30,754 nt of DNA. Origin: Streptomyces varsoviensis. GTDB lineage: Bacteria > Actinomycetota > Actinomycetes > Streptomycetales > Streptomycetaceae. Each line of letters begins with the position of its first letter. Position 1 is the stretch's first letter. Below the pieces are notes generated by a model. The model worked only from the letters and a program-made list of their open reading frames with translations, did no database searches and had not been told where the DNA came from. Below, piece after piece: positions 22,063 through 30,625 of this stretch. The translations under genes were made by a program, and so were the position numbers. Location: contig NZ_JOBF01000044.1 in assembly GCF_000718635.1 (NCBI RefSeq), positions 1 to 30,754 on the forward strand, given 5' to 3'.

Positions 22063-23204
22063 AAGATCAGAACCACGGCCCGGAGGATCCCCAGGGTCCG
22101 CAAGGGCCCCGGAGCGACGGCTCCGGAGCTCCTGACGGATCCCTCGACGAGGAGGCGTTGCGCGCCCTGCTGCGCGGCGCCGTCAGCGATCTGGAGCCCG
22201 ACCCCGAGGCGCTGGAGCACATCCGGCGCGCCGTGCCCGCCCGCCGGTCGCGCCGCAGGCAGGCCCTCGTCGGCGCCGCGGCCGCCGTGCTCCTCGGCGG
22301 TACGGCCGTACCGGCGCTCTACCACGCCGCCACGACCGGCGGCGTCGCCGACGACCGGTCCACCAACACCGCCAGCAGCCAGCGCGCCCAGCAGAGCGCG
22401 CCCGAGCAGCACACCGGCGGCGGCAGCGGCGTCGGCGGCGGCGCGGGCCGCGAGAGCATGTCCGGGGGGAAGCACAAGGACAGCGGGGCACCGGGCCACG
22501 AGAAGAGCGAGAACCGCACCGACGGCCCGTCCGGGACCACCTCCTCCCCGGACCCGGACAACACCAGCACGATGGCGGCGACCTCGCCGAGCTGCGACCG
22601 CGACCAGCTCGGCCAGGGCACCGCGAAGGTCGGCCAGCCCGACAAGGACGGCCGGATCTACGGCAGCTTCCGCGTCGTGAACACCTCCGACGAGGCCTGC
22701 ACGGTCGAGGGCGGCGGCACCGTCTCGGCCACCGCCCAGGGCACCACGCAGAGCTCGCGCATCTCCGTCGTCGACCACACCACGGGCGACGCGGCCACCG
22801 GCCTCCCCGACCCCGCCACCGCGCCCCGCGAGGTGATCCTCAAGCCCGGCCAGGCGTACTCGGTCCAGTTCGCCTGGATTCCCGCCGCGGGCGGCGCCGG
22901 GGGCTGCTCGACCGGCGGTGGCGGCACCCCGAGCCCCGGCGACAGCGGCGGCGGCTCGCCCTCCCCGGGCACCAGCACCAGCGCCGGTACGTCGTCCAAG
23001 GCGGCGGATACCGCGGCCACCGAGGTGCTCGGCATCGGCGGGTCCAAGCCCACCGGCGAGGACCCCGGCACCCCGCAGCCCACGGGCAGCGTCCAGCTCA
23101 CCCACGTACCGGAGGTCGGCGAGCCCGCGGCGGCCAGCGCCACCATCCCCGGCGCCTGCGCGGGGACGATCTACCGCACGGGGGCGCTGGGCGCGGACTC
23201 GTAG
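22059..23204 (+). CDS. Single-pass membrane protein, probable anti-sigma partner
   Basis: 381 residues. The cytoplasmic N-terminus (1-68) has a helical LDEEALRALLRGAVSDL and an RRSRRRQ positive-inside flank. One membrane segment lies at about 69-86 (LVGAAAAVLLGGTAVPALY). A long Ser/Thr/Gly/Pro-rich extracellular linker leads to a folded domain (about 190-290: CDRDQLGQGTAKVG, SFRVVNTSDEACTVEGGGT) like the DUF4232-type secreted domains. A Gly/Ser/Pro-rich insert near 290-325 interrupts it. The start overlaps the sigma gene stop by four bases. Topology and coupling suggest it holds the sigma factor at the membrane, but no ZAS zinc motif (HxxxCxxC) is present. Confidence 0.75.
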   Translation: MKDQNHGPEDPQGPQGPRSDGSGAPDGSLDEEALRALLRGAVSDLEPDPEALEHIRRAVPARRSRRRQALVGAAAAVLLGGTAVPALYHAATTGGVADDRSTNTASSQRAQQSAPEQHTGGGSGVGGGAGRESMSGGKHKDSGAPGHEKSENRTDGPSGTTSSPDPDNTSTMAATSPSCDRDQLGQGTAKVGQPDKDGRIYGSFRVVNTSDEACTVEGGGTVSATAQGTTQSSRISVVDHTTGDAATGLPDPATAPREVILKPGQAYSVQFAWIPAAGGAGGCSTGGGGTPSPGDSGGGSPSPGTSTSAGTSSKAADTAATEVLGIGGSKPTGEDPGTPQPTGSVQLTHVPEVGEPAAASATIPGACAGTIYRTGALGADS

Positions 23205-23213
23205 GGCGCCGCT

Positions 23214-23267
23214 GCCGGAGTCCGCGCAGGGGCCGTGCCGGAGTCCGCGGCGGGGCCGTGCCGGAGG
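23214..23267. repeat. 23-nt tandem repeat before SURF1
   Basis: Two full 23-base copies (23214-23236, 23237-23259) starting GCCGGAGTCCGCG, plus an 8-base third start. It is in the gap between the anti-sigma-like gene and SURF1. Confidence 0.85.
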
Positions 23268-23332
23268 GTGCGAAGCGCCCGTACCGCGGGGGTGGCGGCG
23301 GCCCCATCGCGGGGGGCCCGTACCGTGGTGGT

Positions 23333-24244
23333 GTGTATCGGTTCCTGCTGACTCCCCGCTGGTGGGGGATCAACCTCTTCGCCGTACTGGCCATTCCCTT
23401 CTGCCTGTTCATGGGGAGCTGGCAGCTCGGCCGCTTCGAGTCGCGCGTCGACACCCACCGTGAGCAGCAGGTACAGGCCGACGACGCCAAGGTCGCGAAG
23501 GCCGAGCCGCTGGCCGCCCTGCTGCCCGTCACCACCGAGACCTCCGGGCGGCAGGCCAGCGCCACCGGGCGGTACGACGCCGCGCACCAACTGCTCGTAC
23601 CCGACCGGGAGCTGGACGAACGCACCGGTTTCTACGTGCTCACCCCGCTGCGGACCGAGGGCGGCAAGGCGCTGCCCGTCGTACGGGGCTGGCTGCCCGG
23701 CGACGCGGACTCCAAGGCCGACGTGGCCAAGGTCCCCGCTCCGCCGGCCGGCGAGGTCACCGTCACCGGGGCGCTCCAGTCCTCCGAGGGCCCCAGCACC
23801 CGCGGCGTGCACAGCGAGACCGGCCTGCCCAAGGGCCAGCTCGGGATGATCAGCGCGGCATCGCTGGTCAACATCCTGCCGTACGGGGTGTACGACGCCT
23901 GGATCACCACGGACAAGGGCGGCGCCGGCCTGACGCCGGTCCCGGCCGCAGCCCCTCCCAACAGCGGCCTCGACCTCAAGGCGTTCCAGAACCTCGGTTA
24001 CACCGGTGAGTGGTTCGTCTTCGCGGGCTTCGTCGTCTTCATGTGGTTCCGGCTGCTGCGCCGTGAGGTCGAGGCGGAGCGGGATCTCGCGCTCGGCATC
24101 ACCCCCGAGGAGCCGGGGCCGGGCCCGGGTCCTGGGCCGGGCGGTCCTGGGCCGGGAGGCTCCGGGCCGGGCGGTCCTGCGGGGCCGGACGGCTCAGGCT
24201 CAGGTGGCGCTGAGCGAACTCGATCTCCAGCCGGAGTTGCTTGA
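23333..24244 (+). CDS. SURF1-family cytochrome oxidase assembly protein
   Basis: 303 residues. An N-terminal membrane helix (YRFLLTPRWWGINLFAVLAI, about 1-30) then the family motif GSWQLGRFESRVD, an extracytoplasmic domain (ATGRYDAAHQLLVPDREL, GFYVLTPLRTEGG, LPVVRGWLPG), and a second helix near 226-245 (WFVFAGFVVFMWFRLLRREV). SURF1 proteins help assemble heme-copper oxidases. The GTG start at 23333 gives the family N-terminus; the frame upstream is Gly-rich and repetitive. The tail is a Gly/Pro repeat that overlaps the end of the convergent peptidase gene by 146 bases. Confidence 0.9.
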   Translation: MYRFLLTPRWWGINLFAVLAIPFCLFMGSWQLGRFESRVDTHREQQVQADDAKVAKAEPLAALLPVTTETSGRQASATGRYDAAHQLLVPDRELDERTGFYVLTPLRTEGGKALPVVRGWLPGDADSKADVAKVPAPPAGEVTVTGALQSSEGPSTRGVHSETGLPKGQLGMISAASLVNILPYGVYDAWITTDKGGAGLTPVPAAAPPNSGLDLKAFQNLGYTGEWFVFAGFVVFMWFRLLRREVEAERDLALGITPEEPGPGPGPGPGGPGPGGSGPGGPAGPDGSGSGGAERTRSPAGVA

Positions 24245-26054
24245 TCCGCTCCTCGACCACCAGCGAGCCGTGCCCCGCGTCATAGCGGTACACCTCGTGC
24301 GGGTGGCCGCGCCGCTCCAGGCGCCGCACGTAGTTCTCCACCTGGCGGATGGGGCAGCGCGGGTCGTTGACCCCCGCGGAGATGTAGACCGGGGCCCGTA
24401 CGGCGTCCGCGTAGGTCAGCGGGGAGGACGCCGCGTACCGCTCGGGCACCTCCTCGGGGGAGCCGCCCAGCAGCGTGCGGTCCATCGACTTCAGGGCCTC
24501 CATCTCGTCGTGGTACGCCGTCACGTAGTCGGCGACGGGGACCGCGGCGAGGCCCACCGCCCACGCGTCGGGCTGGGTGCCGAGCCCGAGGAGCGTCAGA
24601 TAGCCGCCCCACGAGCCGCCCGCCAGCACCAGCCGCTCGGGGTCGGCGAGCCCGGAGTCCACCGCCCACTCGCGGACCGCCGCGATGTCCTCCAGCTCGA
24701 TCAGGCCGACGCGGTGCTTGAGCGCGTCCGTCCACTCCCGGCCGTAGCCGGTCGAGCCGCGGTAATTGACCCGGATCACCGCGAAGCCGTGGTCGACCCA
24801 GGCGGCGGGGCCCGAGGCGAACGCGTCGCTGTCGTGCCAGGTCGGGCCGCCGTGGATGTCGAAGACCGTGGGGAACGGGCCCTCGCCGGCCGGCCGCTGC
24901 ACCAGCGCGTGCACCTTGCCGCCCGGGCCCTCCACCCACGCGTCGGTGACCGGCACCGACTCCGGGGCCTTGCTGAGCCCGTCGGGCAGGGCCGGGGGGT
25001 CGAGGACGACGCGGCCGCTCGTGGACCGTACGACCGGGGGCTGCGCGGCCGAGGACCACAGGAACTCCACCGTGCCGTCCGGGCGGGCGGTGGCGCCGGA
25101 GACCGTGCCGGAGGGGATCTCGACGCGGATGAGCTCGCCGGTGGACAGCTCGTACCGCCACAGCTCGCTGCGGGCCTGGAAGCTGTGGGAAATCAGCAGG
25201 GCGCCGCCGCCTCCCTCCGTCGCACCGCCCTGGGGCTCCGGATACCACTCCGCGCTGATGTCGCCGGGCAGGTCGATGGACAGGGCGGTCTCCTCGCCCG
25301 TCACCGCGTCCCAGATCATCGGCTCCCAGCGGCCGCGGCGCTGGTGGCCGACCAGCATCCGGCTGTCGCCCGCGCGGGGCGCGAACCCCATGACGGTCAG
25401 GCCCAGCTCCTCGGTGCCGCTCTTCGTGTCGTCCAGCTCGGAGACGACCGTGCCGTCGAGGCGCGTGACGCGGATCGCCGAGTGCATCGCGTCGCCGTGC
25501 TCGGTGTGCTCTATGGCGATCAGCGTGCCGTCATGGCTCAGGTCGCCGACGCCGGCGGACTCGCGGTGCCGGTAGATCTCCACCGGCTCGGCGCCGGGCC
25601 GCACGACGTGGATGGAGGAGCCGTCCTCGTCCGTGGAGCGGCCGACGACCGCCGTGCCGTCCCGGCCGAGGGCCAGGCCGCCCGAGTAGGAGGGGGCGAG
25701 CCCCGGCGTCGCCGGCTCGTCCTCGCGCCGGCCGTCCTCCCAGCCGAAGAAGGGCTGGCGCATCCAGACGCCGAACTCGTCGCCGTCGGTGTCCGAGAAC
25801 CACCAGATCCACTCGCCGTCGGGCGACAGCACCCCGTCCGTGGTGCCGTTCGGCCGGTCCGTCGCCTGGCGCTGGGCGCCCGTGGCCCGGTCCCACGCGT
25901 ACAGCTCGAACGTGCCCGTCGCGTTCGACACGAACAGCGAGCGGTCCGGGGCGTCCTCGGCCCAGTCCGGCAGGCCGACGCGCGGTGCTCTGAAACGCTT
26001 TTCCCAGTCCGGCATGGACGACGGCGTCGCGGCTGATCCGTTGCTCTGTGTCAT
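24099..26054 (-). CDS. S9-family serine peptidase (prolyl oligopeptidase / acylaminoacyl peptidase type)
   Basis: 651 residues. An N-terminal beta-propeller-like half (SLFVSNATGTFELYAWDRAT, DGVLSPDGEWIWWFSD) and a C-terminal alpha/beta hydrolase. Catalytic residues are seen: Ser near 479 in GGSWGG, Asp near 562 in AGVNDPRCP, and His near 593 in DAGHGS; oxyanion region DIHGGPTW and NYRGSTGYGREW. No signal peptide, so it is cytosolic. The start at ATG 26054 (MTQSNGSAA) is preferred because the frame to 26201 crosses the divergent promoter region and is not family-like. The last 45 or so residues (PAPQDRPARSLPAQDRPAQ) are low complexity, imposed by overlap with the SURF1 tail. Confidence 0.92.
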   Translation of the reverse strand: MTQSNGSAATPSSMPDWEKRFRAPRVGLPDWAEDAPDRSLFVSNATGTFELYAWDRATGAQRQATDRPNGTTDGVLSPDGEWIWWFSDTDGDEFGVWMRQPFFGWEDGRREDEPATPGLAPSYSGGLALGRDGTAVVGRSTDEDGSSIHVVRPGAEPVEIYRHRESAGVGDLSHDGTLIAIEHTEHGDAMHSAIRVTRLDGTVVSELDDTKSGTEELGLTVMGFAPRAGDSRMLVGHQRRGRWEPMIWDAVTGEETALSIDLPGDISAEWYPEPQGGATEGGGGALLISHSFQARSELWRYELSTGELIRVEIPSGTVSGATARPDGTVEFLWSSAAQPPVVRSTSGRVVLDPPALPDGLSKAPESVPVTDAWVEGPGGKVHALVQRPAGEGPFPTVFDIHGGPTWHDSDAFASGPAAWVDHGFAVIRVNYRGSTGYGREWTDALKHRVGLIELEDIAAVREWAVDSGLADPERLVLAGGSWGGYLTLLGLGTQPDAWAVGLAAVPVADYVTAYHDEMEALKSMDRTLLGGSPEEVPERYAASSPLTYADAVRAPVYISAGVNDPRCPIRQVENYVRRLERRGHPHEVYRYDAGHGSLVVEERIKQLRLEIEFAQRHLSLSRPAPQDRPARSLPAQDRPAQDPGPAPAPRG

Positions 26055-26124
26055 GCCCCCATTCTGCGCCGGGGCGGTGACAACCCGCTGGCGAGGTCCC
26101 AAGCCTGTGGATAACCTCACCGGC

Positions 26125-26961
26125 ATGCACAAACCCATGGCCCCCGAGGACTGGCGCGAGGCGAACCGCGCGATGTGGGACGAGCGCGTCCCCATCCACA
26201 TCGGCAGCGACTACTACGACCTCGACTCCTTCCGCCGCGAGCCGGACTCCCTGCGCGGATTCGAGGTCGAGGAGGTCGGCGACGTGACCGGCCGCACCCT
26301 CCTGCACCTCCAGTGCCACATAGGGCTCGACACCCTCTCGTGGGCCTTGCGGGGCGCACGCCAGGTCGTGGGCCTGGACTTCTCCGAGCCCGCCGTCGAG
26401 GCCGCCCGCGACCTCGCCGCGAGCCTCGGCCTCGGCCCGGACCGCGCCTCGTTCGTCGCGGCCGACGTGTACGACGCCGCCGAGGCCGTGCCGGACTCCG
26501 CGTACGACATCGTCTACACGGGCGTGGGCGCCCTGTGCTGGCTGCCCGACATCGTCCGCTGGGCCGAGACCGCCGCCTCCCTCGTCGCCCCCGGCGGCTT
26601 CCTCTACCTCGCCGAGTTCCACCCGATGACGGACGCGCTCGACGACGAGACCGGCGGGCGGATCGCCTACGACTACTTCAGCCGCCAACCGTGGGTGGAC
26701 GAGTCCCCCGGCACGTACGCGGACCTCGACGCCGCCACGGTCAGCAACCGCAGCGTCGAATGGCAGCACACGCTCGGCGACGTCGTCTCCGCCCTGGCGG
26801 CGGCCGGGCTGCGCGTCGACTTCCTGCACGAGCACGACATCACGCTCTTCCAGCGCTTCGGCTCGCTGGAGCGCAGGGACGGTTACTTCCGCCTCCCGGC
26901 GGACCGGCCGCGTGTGCCTCTTATGTACTCGCTGCGGGCGTCGCGGCCGCCGGAGGCGTGA
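26125..26961 (+). CDS. Class I SAM-dependent methyltransferase
   Basis: 278 residues. Motif I in a variant form, LLHLQCHIGLDTLSWA; acidic loop VVGLDFSEPAVEAAR; motif near AADVYDAAEAVPDSAYDIVY; then LVAPGGFLYLAEFHPM. This form (EDWREANRAMWDERVPIH at the start) is a common uncharacterised actinobacterial methyltransferase. ATG 26125 is chosen, with ATG 26137 possible. It is divergent from the peptidase with a 70-base gap. The substrate is unknown. Confidence 0.88.
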   Translation: MHKPMAPEDWREANRAMWDERVPIHIGSDYYDLDSFRREPDSLRGFEVEEVGDVTGRTLLHLQCHIGLDTLSWALRGARQVVGLDFSEPAVEAARDLAASLGLGPDRASFVAADVYDAAEAVPDSAYDIVYTGVGALCWLPDIVRWAETAASLVAPGGFLYLAEFHPMTDALDDETGGRIAYDYFSRQPWVDESPGTYADLDAATVSNRSVEWQHTLGDVVSALAAAGLRVDFLHEHDITLFQRFGSLERRDGYFRLPADRPRVPLMYSLRASRPPEA

Positions 26962-27020
26962 CGGGTGCCGGGGGCGTGAGGGGCGCGGCGGTTGTCAGTG
27001 GCACGCCCCATACTGGGGCC

Positions 27021-27521
27021 ATGTACGAGACCCCTGAGGAACTGACCGCTCTCCAACGGCTCTTGGACGACAGTTTCGCGGCGTCCGGCCAATACCTCCG
27101 CTCCGTCATCACCGAAGAGCGGCGACTGGACGCCGCGGGCGTCGTCGACCGGCTGCGCGGGATCTCGACCATGGCCCTCGCCACGGTCACCGCGCGCGGC
27201 GAGCCGCGCGTGGCCCCCGTCGACGCCATCTTCTACCGGGGCCGCTTCCTCTTCGGCACGGCCCCGAACTCCCACCGCTTCCGCCACATCCGGGCCCGCC
27301 CCTCCGTCAGCGCCACCGTCTTCGACGGGGACCGCCTACAGATCACGGTTCACGGCAAGGCGATACCGGTGTCCCCCGTCGAGGACCCGGCCCTCGAATC
27401 CCTGCTGATCGAGCTGTACGGGCAGGAAACCTGGGACAAATGGATGCACGACATCCCGTGGGCCCGCATCGACGCGGACAAAATGATCACCTTCGCCAAC
27501 CCGGCAGCCGCCGCGCACTGA
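27021..27521 (+). CDS. Pyridoxamine 5'-phosphate oxidase-family protein
   Basis: 166 residues. A split-barrel flavin/F420-type fold: ISTMALATVTARGEPRVAPVDAIFY, RFLFGTAPNSHRFRHIRARPSVSATV, LQITVHGKAIPV, and a C-terminal ETWDKWMHDIPWARIDADKMITF. The helical N-terminus is longer than in minimal members. The cofactor (FMN, F420 or heme) cannot be decided. It starts at ATG 27021 and ends eight bases from the convergent lipoprotein gene, with no visible terminator between them. Confidence 0.85.
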   Translation: MYETPEELTALQRLLDDSFAASGQYLRSVITEERRLDAAGVVDRLRGISTMALATVTARGEPRVAPVDAIFYRGRFLFGTAPNSHRFRHIRARPSVSATVFDGDRLQITVHGKAIPVSPVEDPALESLLIELYGQETWDKWMHDIPWARIDADKMITFANPAAAAH

Positions 27522-27528
27522 CCGCGCT

Positions 27529-28071
27529 TCATTTGCCGCAGCCCATCGCTTTCGCACCAGCGGGGAGGTAGGACTCCGCGAAGCGCGCGAGTTTGGTTCG
27601 GAAGGAGGGGCCCTGGCCGGGCTTGGTGTGCTCCAGGGAGATGTCGAGAATGTAGAAGAGCTTCTTTCCTTGGCGCGGGCAGGCGTTGACGGAGAGAACG
27701 GTGGTGTCCGCGGTTACGCTGTCGTCGCCGAATGGTGCCTTTTCGGCGTTCGCGAACCTGCCGGGATGGCTCTTGGCGAAGGCTGCGGCGTCCACGGCGG
27801 CCTTCTGCCGGATTTCGTCGATGCGCAACGCCGGTGATCCGTCCACCGACAGCTCACAAACCGCTTCGTCCGCCCCGAGGCTCTTGCCGTCCGACTTCAG
27901 CGTCTTTCCCGACGGCAGCAGCTCGCCGAGAAGCTCGGCGTCGACCTTCCTGCCGCACACAGTGTCCGGGACGGCGTAGTTCTGGGAATCCCCGCAAGCG
28001 ACCGCTCCGGCGAGCAGCGCGACGGAGACCGCCAGCCAGGTGGCCGACGTACGCACCCGCTCGCCGATCAC
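27529..28071 (-). CDS. Small lipoprotein, third gene of the ESX-like set
   Basis: 180 residues. An N-terminal signal of type II: basic GERVR, hydrophobic WLAVSVALLAGAVA, then Cys26 as lipidation site. The mature part has paired cysteines (TVCGRKV, AVCELSV, VNACPRQG, AMGCGK) that could form disulphides and no recognised catalytic motif. The GTG start at 28071 overlaps the previous gene's TGA by four bases (GTGA), so it is co-translated with it. Being last after an ESX-type helical protein, it could be a surface partner or an immunity-type protein; this is inference. Confidence 0.8.
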   Translation of the reverse strand: MIGERVRTSATWLAVSVALLAGAVACGDSQNYAVPDTVCGRKVDAELLGELLPSGKTLKSDGKSLGADEAVCELSVDGSPALRIDEIRQKAAVDAAAFAKSHPGRFANAEKAPFGDDSVTADTTVLSVNACPRQGKKLFYILDISLEHTKPGQGPSFRTKLARFAESYLPAGAKAMGCGK

Positions 28072-30134
28072 TGCGCACCCGCCAGACCCTTGGCGCGGTT
28101 GTTCCCGTCGTACGCGGCACCGCCGATGTCATGCTCCAGGACGTAGGTGTTGTTCGCGTTCGGGTGGTGCGGGTTGGCCTTGACCCATTCTTCTTGCAGA
28201 GCCTTCAACTGATCCTCGCGGACGCTGAATGTCTGGTTGTTGTTGTCACTGAGGTGCTGGTCGATGCGTTTCTGTTCCTCCAACTGCCATTTGTAGGCGA
28301 CCGCGTCGATGCCTCGCTGGGTCGCGTCGCCGACAACGGGGATGAAGTTCGCGGCACCGCCGAAGAGGTGGTAGCCCCATTTCGCATCCCAGGACGGGTC
28401 TTCCTTGTCCGTCTTGAGCGCCAGATAGCGGGCCTCTTCCAGGAAGCCGGTCGTGTGGCCGGCGCGTAGCAGCGTCTCCCGGGGGTCGCTGGGGTGGCCG
28501 TCGTGAATCTGGTGGACCATTTCCCGGTTGAGCCCCTCGTTGAGGATGCCGTACGCACCCTGATCGCGGGAAACCTGCTTCATTACTTCCAGGAGCTGTT
28601 TACGGTCCAATGGGGTCGACTCGGCGTCGAGGCTGCTCGCCGCACGATGCACCGTGTCGCCGTGGTTGGCGAGGACCTTCGCCATGTCGTCGCGTATCTC
28701 CGGCGGGAAGTCGTCACCCGTTTCCGACAGGTAGCGCAGCGAGCGGTCCAGTACCTGCTGGTGTTCGACCGTGTGCTCCACGAACGGCGCCTTCGTGTCG
28801 TCGGGGTTCATTCCCGTGGCGGCGGAGAAGAGAGCCGCGCCGGCGGCGTCGCGGGCGGCCAGGGGGCCGTCGTCCTTCATGCCGTCGGGGAAGTAGAGCC
28901 GGTCCTTGAGGAGGTAGGCGGCGTTGTCCTGGGGCTCGGTGGAGTTGAAGAACGTCGTGGACGCCGCGGGGTTGTGGCTGAGGGCCTTGAGGAAGCCCGT
29001 CATCGGGTCGCGGCCGAAATCGTTGTCGGCGCCGAAGTTGAGGTGGTTGTTCTGGACCAGGGGGCCGTTCCAGAAGTTCCGGGGGAGCTTCATGTCCTTG
29101 TCGGTCTTGACGAGGGCGTTTCCGTAGTCGTTGAGGAAGTTCTTCTCGTAGACGCCGGTGCGCATCAGGTTGCTCATGACCTGGAAGCCGTACGCCTTCT
29201 GGTGGTTGGGCAGGTCCAGCACCTCGGGGCCGAGGTGGATGATGTCCTGCTTCCACTGCCGCATCTGCGGGCTGTCGCTGTGCGTGGCCTGGGCCAGCAC
29301 GAGGCCGAGGTTCTTCTGCGTCTCGCCCAGTTCCTTGATGCGGGCGTCGCTCGGGCGGGGGGACTGGCGGGGGTCGGTGAGGCCCGCGTAGAAGTCGAGC
29401 GTGCCCTCGGCGCCGAGCCGGGTGGCGAAGCGCTCGGAGAAGACGGGGTTGTCCTTGTTGTCGGCGAGGAGTTCGTTGAAACGGGCCAGCTCGGCATCCG
29501 ACATCTTGGGGCCTTTGGAGGCCAGTTGCACGGCGGTTTCGGCGTCCTTGAGCGACCGTTCGCGGTCCTGCTTCTTGAAGTCCGCGAGGGAGGCGTAGCT
29601 GTCGCTGCCGAAGTCGTACGGGTGCTTCGCGACGATGGCGTGCAGGGCCCGGGCCACCGTCTCGTCGGCCTCGGTCGCCTTGTTCAGGCAGCGGGTGATC
29701 TGATCGCGGACGGAGTCCATGGTCTCCATGGTCGGTCCGGGGTCGGTGTTCCCCTTTCCGCGCCGGTCCGGGTGGACGGAGCGGGCGACGACGCCGTCGG
29801 GCCAGATGGTGACGCCTTTCGGCGGGTGGTCGACGATGTGCCGCAGGTCGTCCTTGGCGTTCTGGAACGCGGTGTGCCCGTCCCGGAGGATGTTGCGGAT
29901 GCTCGTCGCCTGGGTGACGGCGTCCCGGAACTCCTTGCTGGTCTTGTCGACGAACGGCCTGGTGACGGAGGCGTTCTCGCCCTGCCAGCGGGCCTTGTCC
30001 GACTGTGCCTTCATGCCGTTGCTCGCCTCGTCGGCGAGCTGGTCCAACTTGGTGATCATGGCGGACCAGTCGCCCACCGCGTCGTTCAGCTTCCCCAGAC
30101 GGGCGTGCAGAACGTCCTCGAACTTCAGCGCCAT
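28068..30134 (-). CDS. Large ESX/WXG100-type helical protein (DUF6571-like)
   Basis: 688 residues. The N-terminal 110 residues (LKFEDVLHARLGKLNDAVGD then MITKLDQLADEASNGM) look like a long helical hairpin of the WXG100/LXG type. The remainder is mostly helical (FNELLADNKDNPVFSERFAT, LYFPDGMKDDGPLAARDAAG) and matches, from memory, the actinobacterial DUF6571 family. Near the C-terminus GGAANFIPVVGDATQRGIDA is a conserved Gly-rich segment. No nuclease, protease or other toxin motif was recognised. The start ATG 30134 has GGGAGGGGG upstream. It is preceded by a small WXG100-like gene (29-base gap) and followed by a lipoprotein (overlap). Codon use is less extreme in GC than the core genes. Probably exported by, or associated with, a type VII system encoded elsewhere. 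Confidence 0.75.
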   Translation of the reverse strand: MALKFEDVLHARLGKLNDAVGDWSAMITKLDQLADEASNGMKAQSDKARWQGENASVTRPFVDKTSKEFRDAVTQATSIRNILRDGHTAFQNAKDDLRHIVDHPPKGVTIWPDGVVARSVHPDRRGKGNTDPGPTMETMDSVRDQITRCLNKATEADETVARALHAIVAKHPYDFGSDSYASLADFKKQDRERSLKDAETAVQLASKGPKMSDAELARFNELLADNKDNPVFSERFATRLGAEGTLDFYAGLTDPRQSPRPSDARIKELGETQKNLGLVLAQATHSDSPQMRQWKQDIIHLGPEVLDLPNHQKAYGFQVMSNLMRTGVYEKNFLNDYGNALVKTDKDMKLPRNFWNGPLVQNNHLNFGADNDFGRDPMTGFLKALSHNPAASTTFFNSTEPQDNAAYLLKDRLYFPDGMKDDGPLAARDAAGAALFSAATGMNPDDTKAPFVEHTVEHQQVLDRSLRYLSETGDDFPPEIRDDMAKVLANHGDTVHRAASSLDAESTPLDRKQLLEVMKQVSRDQGAYGILNEGLNREMVHQIHDGHPSDPRETLLRAGHTTGFLEEARYLALKTDKEDPSWDAKWGYHLFGGAANFIPVVGDATQRGIDAVAYKWQLEEQKRIDQHLSDNNNQTFSVREDQLKALQEEWVKANPHHPNANNTYVLEHDIGGAAYDGNNRAKGLAGAQ

Positions 30135-30163
30135 CCCGGCCCCCTCCCCTCGTCTCCGACGAC

Positions 30164-30625
30164 TCAGCCGTAGTACTCGGCGATACGGGACGGCGTCATC
30201 GCCTTCTTCCCCGCGTCCCGCATGGTCGTAGCGATCTTCTGGTCCTCCGCGCCGTATGCCGTGGAGGAGTAGTCCAGGTGGTTGGAGATGTGCGCGCACG
30301 CCTCCAGCAACGTCTTGACCTGCGTGTCCCAGGTGGACGAGAGCTTGGTCAGGGCCGCGCCGGCTGTGAAGTTGCTCCCGCTCAGCTCGGTCCCCGCGCC
30401 CTCGCTCGCGGCCTTCGCGTGACCGCCGGCGGCCTTCAGGCCGCCGTGCAGGCGGTACGCGGAGTGACCGACCGCGCCGAGGTCGTCCTGCACGACGACC
30501 AGGTCCTGGCCGCCACCCCCGCCACCGCCTCCGCCTGACGTCGCTCCGTCGAGTCTCGTACGGGCTGTGGAACTGTCGCGCGCCGCCTGCGCCTTGGCCT
30601 CGGCCCACTCCGTGTCGAATGGCAT
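30164..30625 (-). CDS. Small WXG100-like protein
   Basis: 153 residues. Helical, Ala-rich, no signal peptide. It contains a Gly run of nine, then DLVVVQDDLGAVGHSAYRLH, TAGAALTKLSSTWDTQVKTL and ACAHISNHLDYSSTAYGAED, with a STWDTQ turn reminiscent of WXG between two helices. Start ATG 30623-30625 with GGGGGGC upstream. First gene of the three-gene minus-strand set; likely forms a helical complex with the downstream large protein. Family assignment is by pattern, not a specific match. Confidence 0.7.
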   Translation of the reverse strand: MPFDTEWAEAKAQAARDSSTARTRLDGATSGGGGGGGGGQDLVVVQDDLGAVGHSAYRLHGGLKAAGGHAKAASEGAGTELSGSNFTAGAALTKLSSTWDTQVKTLLEACAHISNHLDYSSTAYGAEDQKIATTMRDAGKKAMTPSRIAEYYG

